Assembly: GCA_037442205.1 (NCBI GenBank)
Contig: JBBIQS010000099.1
Location: 1 to 27,304 of the forward strand
Length of the DNA: 27,304 nt
Source: JBBIQS01 sp037442205
GTDB lineage: Bacteria > Myxococcota > Myxococcia > Myxococcales > UBA5297
Direction: 5' to 3'
The translations under genes were made by a program, and so were the position numbers. Below the pieces are notes generated by a model. It saw nothing but the letters and a program-made list of their open reading frames with translations, made no database searches and was not told where the DNA came from. This document shows positions 1 through 6,938 of this stretch, in pieces; position 1 is the first letter of the stretch, and each line of letters opens with the position of its first letter.

Positions 1-323
1 GACGTGGAGCGCTCTCCCGGGCTGGTCCGGGCCGGAACAAGACCGGGAGGAAGATCGGCCGGTCGCGGAGCATCCAGGCGACCGGCAGCGACTGCCCGCC
101 CACACCGTTCGCGAGCCAGCACCGAACGCGCCAAGGCAGCCTTGCCGCGGCCGGCTCGGCACTCGGCGGCCACCTGCCGGGCATAAACCCCCGGCCGACC
201 ATGAGCGCGCCAAAGCGGAGAGACCGCTGGAGAGCCCCGGTACTGGCGGTGGCGCGGGCGGCTTCGCGACAATTCTCAAACCGCAGCCTGTCGCTGGCGT
301 TCGGTGCCTGCATGCGGAGTTGA
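1..323. other. Left-edge stretch without a recognisable gene
   Basis: I see no supportable gene here. A 60-codon open frame at 4-186 has low-complexity Arg/Ala/Pro composition and no recognisable motif. A TGA at 321-323 closes the frame of the downstream RHS fragment, so the rest of the RHS protein does not continue into this stretch in that frame. The segment may be rearranged remains of the RHS locus or the end of a gene lying outside the window. Confidence 0.5.
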
Positions 324-677
324 AGGGCGACTCCGCCCGCCGCAATCGTCACCTCTGACTACTCAGTCACCTACCAGGGCGTGAGCTTCGACAGCTGCGA
401 GTACCGGCGCTATGACCGGACGGCCACCGGGGTGAGTCCGACCTGGATTCCGCTGAGATTCCCGGGGCAGTACTACGATGAGGAGACGGATCTCTTTGAG
501 AATTGGCACCGGTATTATGACCCAGGCAGTGGGCGGTATTTGTCGGTGGAGCCTTTGATGCAGATGCCAGGGCATATCGAGACGGCGGCGGTGAGCGGGC
601 GCTCGATTCAGCCCTACGCCTACGCAAACAACAACCCTCTTGCGTACATCGATCCGACGGGGCTCTGTGCTCAGTAG
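324..677 (+). pseudogene. RHS repeat-associated core domain, C-terminal fragment
   Basis: RHS/YD-repeat proteins are large polymorphic toxins or surface proteins whose repeat shell ends in a conserved core (RFPGQY-D-ET, YYDP-GRY, Y-NNP-YIDPTGL) just before a variable C-terminal toxin. All these landmarks are visible: RFPGQYYDEET, RYYDPGSGRYLS, PYAYANNNPLAYIDPTGL. Only about 75 residues of core remain. The open frame begins after a TGA at 321-323, no repeat shell lies upstream, and the first in-frame start is a GTG at 381 without a good ribosome binding site. The frame ends at TAG 675-677 only three residues after DPTGL, exactly where a toxin domain normally begins. A metallopeptidase-like domain opens immediately in the -1 frame. 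I therefore read this as a truncated, probably frameshifted RHS gene end. An orphan RHS tip cassette left by recombination is the alternative. Third-position GC is lower than in the housekeeping genes, which fits acquired DNA. Confidence 0.8.
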
Positions 678-1069
678 GCAGCTCGATTACGCTCACCACG
701 AGAGGCGACGTGCAGGAAAGCCTCGGCGTGCCGGGCAACACATATGGCATACCGATGGGGGTGAGTGCCGATTGGGATGAATGCAAAAAGAAATGCACCC
801 TGTCCCTCGACGCCAAGCTCTGGATTGTCGTCGATTCCAGTCTCACGGGGACGCAACGGGCGGATGTCATCTACCACGAGTACGGACACGCTCGTTACGC
901 CATGTCGCAGCTCGGAACTTGGCAGGATGGAAGGTGCGCGAGCTTCGAGCAGAGCGCCACGTCCACCGCCTCGTGCGCGGCAGCAGGTAGACGAGCCTTC
1001 GAGGAACTTGAGCTCGTGCTCTTCACGGGACCGTTGCAGGACATCACCCACGGAGCCGGTCATTACTGA
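671..1069 (+). CDS. HEXXH metallopeptidase-like domain, probable RHS C-terminal toxin
   Basis: The frame opens inside the last codons of the RHS core and runs to TGA at 1067-1069. The first plausible independent start is GTG at 710, preceded by GAGAGG about four bases away, giving 119 residues. The central IYHEYGHARYAM contains HEXXH, the zinc-binding and catalytic motif of zincin metallopeptidases. A preceding hydrophobic strand (KLWIVVD) and a following Cys/Glu-containing helix region suit a small zincin. The third zinc ligand cannot be fixed by eye. If one base is restored near 670, the domain continues directly from DPTGLC, the usual place of RHS effector domains. It is therefore probably a toxin tip separated from its core by a frameshift, or an orphan tip translated from 710. 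A non-toxin metallopeptidase remnant is possible. No signal peptide is visible. Confidence 0.6.
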   Translation, partial: SVGSSITLTTRGDVQESLGVPGNTYGIPMGVSADWDECKKKCTLSLDAKLWIVVDSSLTGTQRADVIYHEYGHARYAMSQLGTWQDGRCASFEQSATSTASCAAAGRRAFEELELVLFTGPLQDITHGAGHY

Positions 1070-1109
1070 GGGCTGAACTGAACGGGTCGCCCCGAATCGG
1101 AGGTGTCCG

Positions 1110-1643
1110 ATGTTAAGGCTGGCATTGCTCGTCTTAGCGCAGACGCAGGCCGTCGAGCCAGCGCTATGTGCCGCGCTGCGAGAGGAAGTCCGAGAGGTGG
1201 CAAGCAAGGGCTGCACGGCGTCGCTCACCAGGTTCGCGCCGGACCCGGAGGATCGGGCTCGCCTGTGTGAATTCTTCGTTTGGAGAGAGGTGAAGCAGTG
1301 CCAAGGCAATGGCAACCAGCTTTCTCTTGAGCTCGCGGGGAACGAGCATGTGCGTCCTGCGACCTTCGTCTTCCACATCGAAAACGGCGCAGTTGTCTCT
1401 ACCCAATGCGAGTCGCGTGAAGCCCGAATTCGGCGCGTCCGGGTGGGGATGAAGAAAGATGAGGTTAAGCGTATTCTCGGGCAGCCCACCAAGGTGGAAG
1501 GATCCAAAGAGAAGGAGACCTGGAGGTACTGTGACCCGTGCCTACAGCTTGGGGACGATGCCTGCGTGATGCACTGCGTTCAGCTCAACGAGGGCGTGGT
1601 GACAAACGTGCTTGAAGGACGTGCCGTCAGAATCTCACGCTAG
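1110..1643 (+). CDS. Predicted exported protein with BamE/SmpA-like C-terminal region, possible immunity protein
   Basis: The gene encodes 177 residues, starting at ATG 1110 behind a clear ribosome binding site (GGAGGT, seven bases upstream). The N-terminus (MLRLALLVLAQTQA) is short and hydrophobic, like a signal peptide. The C-terminal third has VGMKKDEVKRILGQPTKV followed by a Trp-Arg-Tyr strand and GVVTNV. This is the pattern of the SmpA/OmlA (BamE-like) fold, a small periplasmic alpha/beta module that mediates protein binding. Ten or so cysteines are present, including clusters near residues 144-160, so disulfides are likely if it is exported. It lies 40 bases after the metallopeptidase-like frame, on the same strand and with similar lower GC. 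Immunity genes typically sit directly after RHS toxin tips, so an immunity role against the preceding domain is a reasonable inference but is not shown by the sequence. Confidence 0.75.
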   Translation: MLRLALLVLAQTQAVEPALCAALREEVREVASKGCTASLTRFAPDPEDRARLCEFFVWREVKQCQGNGNQLSLELAGNEHVRPATFVFHIENGAVVSTQCESREARIRRVRVGMKKDEVKRILGQPTKVEGSKEKETWRYCDPCLQLGDDACVMHCVQLNEGVVTNVLEGRAVRISR

Positions 1644-1676
1644 CCGAGCGCTAGCCTCCACGCCACAGCCTCTTCC

Positions 1677-1710
1677 CGGCGCTCCTCTTTCACAGTGAAG
1701 GGGAGCGCCG
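1677..1710 (+). terminator. Strong hairpin downstream of the exported protein gene
   Basis: Nine perfect outer pairs (1677-1685 with 1702-1710) extend through weaker pairs to about 14, with a six-base loop at 1691-1696. It lies 34 bases after the stop codon at 1643. No T-tract follows, so it is either a non-canonical terminator or an RNA-stabilising hairpin. Confidence 0.4.
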
Positions 1711-1737
1711 TCGTGCCAGTGGCCCCCCTCGGCACGA
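1711..1737. repeat. Second inverted repeat adjoining the 1677 hairpin
   Basis: Seven perfect pairs join TCGTGCC (1711-1717) and GGCACGA (1731-1737) around a C-rich 13-base loop. It abuts the preceding hairpin directly, making a tandem hairpin pair. No T-tract is present on either strand. Confidence 0.35.
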
Positions 1738-2188
1738 ACTTTGGCGTCCAGTTAAAGTGACCTGCCATTTCCTTCGTGCTGCCGTGCGTGAGCCAGTTGC
1801 CTGATCCCCGGGGCTGCGGGGGCATTCTCGCCAGAGGCCCGGCCGGCCGGGCCAGCGCGCCTCCTTCTGAGCCCTTTGCCCTCGGCCATCGTGGCCCCCT
1901 TGCGGTCGGCGCCCCGACGATTGGCGCGCCTCGAATCACTCTACACGCGGCCGACGACCCGGCAAGAAATCGGGCCCCGGCTGTTTTCTCCAATGGCCCC
2001 GCGGTGGCCGGCGGGGCACGGCGGCGCCGCACTGCGCCAACCCGGGCTTCTCCCCCGCGCCCCCGTCCGAGCCATTGGCGGCGGCTAAAGGTGCGTGTTA
2101 CATGATGATTTACCGCCCGCGGGGCGGCCGGGCGCGGTTGGGGCCCGGCGGAATCCACCCCTGGGCCCAGCCCGCCTTCGAGCTAGGA

Positions 2189-3811
2189 ATGGCAATCAAT
2201 CCCGTGCGACCTCCCAGCGCCGATCCTGCCGTCTCCCCCGCCCCGCTCCACGACGTCCTTGCCGACCCCGAGCTGTCGGCGCTGCTGGGCCCCTCGCGCC
2301 ACGAGGTGCAGCGCGACCGGCAGGTGTTCGTCAACCGCAACCTGCGGCTGGCGCACATCGAGACCGTCGGCTTCGACATGGACTACACGCTGGCCATCTA
2401 CCAGAAGGAGTCGATCGAGAAGCTGTCGTTCGACATGACCCTGGAGAGGATGATCGCCAAGCGCGGCTACCCGGCGTTTTTGCGGCAGGTGAGCTACGAC
2501 CACTCCTTCGTGATGCGCGGGCTGGCCTTGGACAAGACCCTGGGCAACCTGCTGAAGATGGACCGCTACCTCCACGTCGGGCGCGCCTTCCACGGCCGGC
2601 AGCTGCTCGACCGCGACACCAAGCACCGGGTCTATCGGGAGGAGAAGATCGACCTCAAGTCGGACCGCTTCGCCTGGATCGACACCCTGTTCGCCCTGCC
2701 CGAGGCCTGCCTGTACGCCGAGGTGACCGAGTGCCTGGAGAAGGCCGGGGTGAAGGTCGACTTCGGCAAGCTGTACGTGGACATCCGCGAGTGCATCGAC
2801 GAGGTGCACCGGGACAACAGCCTCAAGAGCGTGATCCGGGCCGACCTGCCGCGGTTCGTGGTCAAGGACCCGGAGCTGGGGCCGGCGCTGCACAAGCTGC
2901 GCTCGGGCGGCAAGCGGCTGTTCCTGCTGACCAACAGCTACTGGGACTACACCGACGTGGTGATGCGCTACCTGCTCGACGGCTGCCTGCCGGAGTACCC
3001 GAGCTGGCGCAACTACTTCGAGGTGATCGTGGTCGGGGCGGGCAAGCCGGGGTTCTTCTCCGAGGCCCGGCCGTTCCTGGAGGTGGACCCGGCCAGCGGG
3101 GCGGTGCTGGGCGAGGCGCGGTCGCTGGAGCGGGGCAAGGTGTACCAGGGCGGAAACCTGGGCGAGTTCGAGAGGTTGTCGGGCATCGGCGGCGAGCGGG
3201 TGCTCTACGTCGGCGACCACATCTACGGCGACATCCTGCGCAGCAAGAAGTCCAGCCTGTGGCGCACCTGCATGGTGATCGAGGAGCTGGAGGACGAGAT
3301 CGCCTACACCGACGCCTGCGCCAAGGACGTGGGGAGGCTGGCGCTGCTGGAGCTGCTGCGGGCGCGGCTGGACGACGAGGTCAACTCGCGCAAGCTGTCG
3401 CTCAACGCGCTGGAGCGCAAGCTGGAGAAGGAGCCAGCGGCGCCGTCGCGGGAGAAGGTCGAGGAGCAGCGCAAGCGCGAGAAGCTGGAGCTGGAGAAGG
3501 TGCGCAAGGCGCTCAAGGAGGCCAGCGCCGAGGCCGACCTGCTCGAGGGGAAGGTGGAGAGCGGCTTCAACCAGCACTGGGGGCTGCTGTTCAAGGAGGG
3601 CACCGAGAACAGCCGCTTCGGCGAGCAGATCGAGCGCTACGCCTGCATCTACACCAGCCGGGTCTCGAACCTGCTCCACTACAGCCCGATGCAGTACTTC
3701 CGCTCGCCGCGCGAGGTGATGCCCCACGAGCGCGCGGGCGGGACCCGGGCGCCGATGGTGCTCTCGCCGCTCGGGTCCGAAGGGCCGCCCAAGGATTCGG
3801 CGTCGAGCTGA
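2189..3811 (+). CDS. HAD-IG family 5'-nucleotidase (cN-II like)
   Basis: The 540-residue product is a cytosolic HAD-superfamily phosphatase of the 5'-nucleotidase (IG) family, which dephosphorylates nucleoside monophosphates. HAD motif I is FDMDYT (Asp63 nucleophile, Asp65 acid/base). Motif II is the LLTNS segment near residues 245-250. The last acidic motif is YVGDHIYGDI near residues 338-348. A Lys/Glu/Arg-rich helix, probably coiled coil, spans about residues 390-460. The tail (HYSPMQYFRSPREVMPHE) resembles the C-terminal signature common in this family. I chose ATG 2189 because family homology begins shortly after it and the upstream extension is low-complexity. ATG 2102 has a better-placed AAGGTG and is the alternative, adding 29 residues. 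The gene stands alone and converges with the minus-strand methyltransferase, with 23 bases between the two stops. The family assignment is firm; the nucleotide preference cannot be read from sequence. Confidence 0.9.
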   Translation: MAINPVRPPSADPAVSPAPLHDVLADPELSALLGPSRHEVQRDRQVFVNRNLRLAHIETVGFDMDYTLAIYQKESIEKLSFDMTLERMIAKRGYPAFLRQVSYDHSFVMRGLALDKTLGNLLKMDRYLHVGRAFHGRQLLDRDTKHRVYREEKIDLKSDRFAWIDTLFALPEACLYAEVTECLEKAGVKVDFGKLYVDIRECIDEVHRDNSLKSVIRADLPRFVVKDPELGPALHKLRSGGKRLFLLTNSYWDYTDVVMRYLLDGCLPEYPSWRNYFEVIVVGAGKPGFFSEARPFLEVDPASGAVLGEARSLERGKVYQGGNLGEFERLSGIGGERVLYVGDHIYGDILRSKKSSLWRTCMVIEELEDEIAYTDACAKDVGRLALLELLRARLDDEVNSRKLSLNALERKLEKEPAAPSREKVEEQRKREKLELEKVRKALKEASAEADLLEGKVESGFNQHWGLLFKEGTENSRFGEQIERYACIYTSRVSNLLHYSPMQYFRSPREVMPHERAGGTRAPMVLSPLGSEGPPKDSASS

Positions 3812-3834
3812 CGGGACTCGAAGGCGACTAGGCG

Positions 3835-4566
3835 CTAGCTCTGCTTCGGCTCGCGCCGAACCGCCCCGCGGAACCCCTCGATCGCCGCCCGCCACAGCTT
3901 GACCTCGGCCGCGGTGAGCCCCGAGCGGCGCAGCGTCAACAGCAGCTCCATCACTCCGTGGCGCGCGCGGTCCGGCTCCGGAAATCCGGCCTCGATCATC
4001 AGGGCGCGCAGCGCGCCTTCCATCTGCTGCAGCATCGCGTCGGGCGCCCGATGCACCGGCGCCGCCGGCGCCGGCACCTGCTCCCGCCAGGCCTGGAAGA
4101 TCTCGTAGCCGTAAAGCATCACCGACTGCGCCAGGTTGAACGAGGGCTGCTCCCTGCCCGAGGGGATCGTCGACAGGTCGTGGCAGCGCACCAGCGAGGC
4201 GTTGGAGAGGCCGCTCTCCTCGCCGCCGAAGACGATCGCCACCTCGCCCTGCCCCGCCTCGGCGATCGCCTTGCGCCCCACCTCCCGCGGCGTCAGCGGC
4301 ACTCGCCCGGACAGCGTCCGCGAGCTGGTCCCCACCACCCACACCGCGTCGGCGACCGCCTCCTCCAGCGTCTCAACCACCCGCATTCCCTCGAGGATCT
4401 CCTCGGCGTGCACTGCGGTCCGCCGGGCACGGGCGTCGTCGCGGCGCACCGGGGCCACCAGCGTCAGCTTGGTGAGGTCGCAGTTCTTCATCGCCCGCGC
4501 CGCCGAACCGAGGTTCAGCGGGTCGCGCGAGCCGACCAGGACGATGTGGATGTTGTCGAGGGTCAC
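3835..4566 (-). CDS. trmJ: TrmJ/TrmH-family (SPOUT) RNA 2'-O-methyltransferase
   Basis: A 243-residue SPOUT-fold methyltransferase that uses S-adenosylmethionine to 2'-O-methylate RNA ribose. TrmJ acts at position 32 of the tRNA anticodon loop. Visible motifs are the N-terminal strand IHIVLVGSRDPLNLGSAARA (motif 1, with the conserved Asn and Arg), IVFGGEESGLSN near residues 111-122 (motif 2), and IPSGREQPSFNLAQSVMLY near 134-152 (motif 3, the knot that binds the cofactor). A helical C-terminal extension of about 80 residues is typical of TrmJ and supports dimerisation or tRNA binding. It starts 12 bases after the stop of the S8 protease gene, so the two are probably co-transcribed. Assignment to the TrmJ/TrmH group is strong; the exact target nucleotide is inferred from family resemblance. 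A related rRNA or tRNA methyltransferase is the alternative. Confidence 0.87.
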   Translation of the reverse strand: MTLDNIHIVLVGSRDPLNLGSAARAMKNCDLTKLTLVAPVRRDDARARRTAVHAEEILEGMRVVETLEEAVADAVWVVGTSSRTLSGRVPLTPREVGRKAIAEAGQGEVAIVFGGEESGLSNASLVRCHDLSTIPSGREQPSFNLAQSVMLYGYEIFQAWREQVPAPAAPVHRAPDAMLQQMEGALRALMIEAGFPEPDRARHGVMELLLTLRRSGLTAAEVKLWRAAIEGFRGAVRREPKQS

Positions 4567-4578
4567 GGCGGTCGGGTT

Positions 4579-5778
4579 CTACAGCTCGGTGTCGTCGACC
4601 CGCGGCCGCGACTTGAGCTCCAGCGCCTTCTCCACCGCCAGCTTCGGCTGCACCCCGCCCCATCCCTGCCGCGTGACGTCGATGTTCGGCAGCCGCTGCG
4701 CGGTGGTCACCAGGATCCGCTTCACCTGCTGCGGAGTCAGCGACGGGTTGGCCTCCAGCATCTGCGCCACCACCGAGGTCACGATCGGCGCCGCGAAGCT
4801 GGTGCCGTCGACCATCTTGTAGTGCTTGTCGATCACCAGCCCGTCGCGCAGCCCGGCCGCCACCAGCTCGCGGATCAGGTAGGTCGGCTGCCCACGCACC
4901 TCGTCCAGCGGCTTGTAGACGCCGTGGTGCTCGTTGATCACCTTCACCAGCTGATCGTCCGGCGTCCGATCCAGCAGCGACAAGAGCGCCGCCTGCTTGG
5001 CGGTCGGAGTGTTGGGGAGAATCGGCGCGGCGATCCAGTCGGCCAGGGTCACCACCTCCGGCTTCTGCAACCCGTCGATGGTCGGCCCGCAGCTCGAGCG
5101 GTAGAGGCTCACCCGCCCCAGCCGCGGATTGCCGGCGTCGTCCACCCCGCCGACGCTGATCGCCGCCGGGACGCTCGCCGGCGGCAGCACCCAGCCCGGC
5201 CGATCGCCCCGGTTGCCCACCGCCGCCACCAGCACGATCCCCGCCCGCACGCAGGCCTCGGCGAAGCGGCTGATGATGTCGTTCAGGTAGCTGGCCTCGT
5301 AGTCCCCGGCGCAGCTGACGTTGACGATGCGGATGTCGTAGCGCGCCCGGTTGACCAGCACCCACTCCAGCCCGCGGGCGATGTCGTCGTGGTGGATGCG
5401 GCTGACCGTCCCCACCTTGACCAGCACCAGCCCCAGGTCCGGCGCCAGCGAGCGGAAGCGCCCGCCCGACAGCGACCCGTTCCCGGCCGCCACCACGCTC
5501 GACATCATCCCGTGCCAGGCCGAGGCGTCGCCGGTGTCCTGCAGGTTCGACTCGTTGCCCGCCTTGCCGTGGACCAGGTCGTAGTAGGCGTGGATGCGCG
5601 AGAAGGGCGTGGTCAGGTCGGGGTGGGCGTAGAACCCCGAGTCGAGGAAGGCCGCCACCACTCCGTGGCCGGTGAAGCGCGGGTCGGCGCCGATCCGCTC
5701 GGCGATGGGCAGCGGCGCCTGGCTGCGCGGATCGAAGTGGGGGCCCTGGACTGCGACGGCTTTGGCTCGGTGTGGCAC
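4579..5778 (-). CDS. Subtilisin-like (S8) serine protease with a large insert before the catalytic Ser
   Basis: The product has 399 residues. The start is taken as GTG 5778, because GAAGAGG lies eight bases before it and the sequence further upstream is the divergent promoter region and then antisense to the next gene. All subtilase landmarks are visible: Asp46 (AFLDSG), His89 (AWHGM), the oxyanion Asn189 (AAVGNRG) and the nucleophile Ser327 (DGTSFAAP). Between GPTIDGLQKPEVVTL (231-245) and Ser327 lie about 80 residues, whereas classical subtilisins have about 30. This insert (about 247-322) is rich in charged, helix-forming residues and may bind a substrate or partner. No signal peptide, prodomain or membrane segment is evident, which suggests a cytoplasmic enzyme or an unrecognised export route. 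It leads a two-gene string with the TrmJ-like gene and is divergent from the amidotransferase gene. The family is certain; the substrate is unknown. Confidence 0.9.
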   Translation of the reverse strand: MPHRAKAVAVQGPHFDPRSQAPLPIAERIGADPRFTGHGVVAAFLDSGFYAHPDLTTPFSRIHAYYDLVHGKAGNESNLQDTGDASAWHGMMSSVVAAGNGSLSGGRFRSLAPDLGLVLVKVGTVSRIHHDDIARGLEWVLVNRARYDIRIVNVSCAGDYEASYLNDIISRFAEACVRAGIVLVAAVGNRGDRPGWVLPPASVPAAISVGGVDDAGNPRLGRVSLYRSSCGPTIDGLQKPEVVTLADWIAAPILPNTPTAKQAALLSLLDRTPDDQLVKVINEHHGVYKPLDEVRGQPTYLIRELVAAGLRDGLVIDKHYKMVDGTSFAAPIVTSVVAQMLEANPSLTPQQVKRILVTTAQRLPNIDVTRQGWGGVQPKLAVEKALELKSRPRVDDTEL

Positions 5779-5873
5779 GTCTGCGACCTCTTCGTTTCGC
5801 CTCGGAATCCGCCTCGCCAGGTCTCCCCTTGCCTTCGAGGCCCTTCTCGGTGCAATAAGCGGCACTCTTCTAC

Positions 5874-5879
5874 TACAAT
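5874..5879 (+). promoter_or_regulatory. Possible -10 element upstream of the amidotransferase gene
   Basis: TACAAT, a close match to the sigma-70 -10 consensus, stands in an AT-richer patch 10 bases before ATG 5890. No convincing -35 hexamer is visible 16-18 bases upstream. The position would give a very short leader. The 111-base gap must hold promoters for both divergent genes. Confidence 0.3.
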
Positions 5880-5889
5880 TGGACCGATC

Positions 5890-6810
5890 ATGAAGAAAGA
5901 GCCGCTCCGCATTTGCCTGGTCGACATGAACAACGGCGTCGCCAACCAGGGCACCCGCTGCTTCCGCCGCATCGTCGACGCCCTGAAGGTCCGGGCCAAG
6001 ACCGCCAACCCGGGCCTGGAAGTCACCTTCCAGCACGTCCAGCCGCGCAACCTGGGCGAGCTGCCGGCGCCCGACGCCGACCTGATCCTCGGCTCCGGCG
6101 GCCCGGGCTCGCCGTTCGACGGCTTCGACGACGCCTGGGGCCTGGGCTTCCGCAAGACGCTGGACTTGGTGGCCGAGAAGAACGCCGCCAAGGTCCCCGG
6201 GGCCCCGGCGGCGATGCTGGTCTGCCACTCCTTCGAGCTGGCCACCATCCACTTCAAGGTGGCCACCATGCGCCTGCGGCCGCAGGGCTGCCGCTTCGGG
6301 ATCATGCCCGCCTACGCCACCGAGGAGGGCAAGCACTCGGCGGTCTTCCAGTACTTCGGCGACCGGATCTTCGCCTTCGAGAACCGCCACTGGGAGGCGG
6401 TGGACCTGGACCAGAAGCGGCTTTCCGAGCTGGGCGGCCGGCTGCTGGCGCGCGAGAGCCGCCCCGGCAAGCACGACAAGGGCGAGGCGCTGACCGCCTT
6501 CGAGTTCGCCCCGGGCATCGTCGGCACCCAGTTCCACCCCGAGGCCGACCGGGCCGGAGTGATGGCCTGGGTCAACCGCCCGGCCACCGCCACCGAGGTC
6601 ACGCAGGCCTACGGCGAGGCGGTCTACAAGCGGATGGTCAAGACCATGGACGACCCGCACCGGGTCGCCCGGACGTTCGCCTTCGTGATCCCCGGCTGGC
6701 TGACCGAGCGCTTCAACGCCCTGGCCGAGCTGCGCGGCTGGGTCAAGCTCGGCGAGCCGATCCAGGACATGGACGAATTCCGGTCGGAGACCAACGCCGC
6801 GGCGGTATAA
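5890..6810 (+). CDS. Class I glutamine-amidotransferase-like (GATase1) protein
   Basis: A 306-residue protein with a class I glutamine-amidotransferase fold. In this fold a Cys-His-Glu triad hydrolyses glutamine and supplies ammonia to a partner enzyme. Visible motifs are the oxyanion strand DLILGSGGPGSP (64-75), the putative nucleophile in LVCHSFEL (Cys112) and GTQFHPEAD with His216 and Glu218. The nucleophile elbow is CHSFEL, not the usual G-x-C-x-G-x-Q, so it may use a different amide or act as a hydrolase. About 80 residues follow the triad, more than in a minimal GATase domain. It is first in a plus-strand string with an ATP-grasp protein and a carboxylate-amine ligase. This suggests it supplies ammonia for, or cleaves, an amide made by them. 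The start ATG 5890 is the first Met before conserved sequence. No close experimentally defined relative is recognised. Confidence 0.85.
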   Translation: MKKEPLRICLVDMNNGVANQGTRCFRRIVDALKVRAKTANPGLEVTFQHVQPRNLGELPAPDADLILGSGGPGSPFDGFDDAWGLGFRKTLDLVAEKNAAKVPGAPAAMLVCHSFELATIHFKVATMRLRPQGCRFGIMPAYATEEGKHSAVFQYFGDRIFAFENRHWEAVDLDQKRLSELGGRLLARESRPGKHDKGEALTAFEFAPGIVGTQFHPEADRAGVMAWVNRPATATEVTQAYGEAVYKRMVKTMDDPHRVARTFAFVIPGWLTERFNALAELRGWVKLGEPIQDMDEFRSETNAAAV

Positions 6811-6813
6811 ATA

Positions 6814-6835
6814 GCCTCGCGGATGGCGGCGAGGC
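6814..6835 (+). other. Short hairpin between the amidotransferase and ATP-grasp genes
   Basis: GCCTCGC (6814-6820) pairs with GCGAGGC (6829-6835) around an eight-base loop, four bases after the amidotransferase stop. There is no T-tract. It may modulate expression between the two genes or protect the mRNA end; chance is possible at this GC content. Confidence 0.3.
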
Positions 6836-6938
6836 GGCTCTCCGCAAACCATCATTGGCAAGCCGGCGGGCGCCCGGTCCTTCGGGCAGGGCCCAGGCCG
6901 GCGCAAGAGGCGGCAGAAAACCCCTGAGAGGACGGCAC

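Larger units (their letters stand above)
1644..2188. other. Intergenic stretch with hairpins, no credible gene
   Basis: No supportable gene lies in these 545 bases. Open frames on both strands are Arg/Pro/Ala-rich and show no domain. The left part carries two consecutive strong hairpins (listed separately). The right part is GC-rich and ends in the leader of the HAD nucleotidase gene. A GC-rich in-frame extension upstream of that gene (from ATG 2102, with AAGGTG eight bases before it) cannot be fully excluded as coding. Confidence 0.6.

Noticed and set aside
300..350. Possible integron attC-like palindrome near the left edge
   Set aside because: The required core sites and stem symmetry are not present.
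1735..1775. Segment resembling an IS21-type transposon end near the phrase AGTTAAAGTGACC
   Set aside because: No repeated end motifs, target duplication or transposase fragment could be found.
2183..4342. 719-codon minus-strand open frame
   Set aside because: Shadow of the HAD nucleotidase, with Leu/Gln/Arg/Ala-rich composition and no motif.
3958..6810. Very long plus-strand open frame running through the TrmJ and S8 genes
   Set aside because: It is a GC-rich antisense shadow; only the part from ATG 5890 carries real domain sequence.
5779..6906. Upstream extension of the S8 protease frame
   Set aside because: It is antisense to the amidotransferase gene and lacks protease sequence; GTG 5778 has a proper ribosome binding site.
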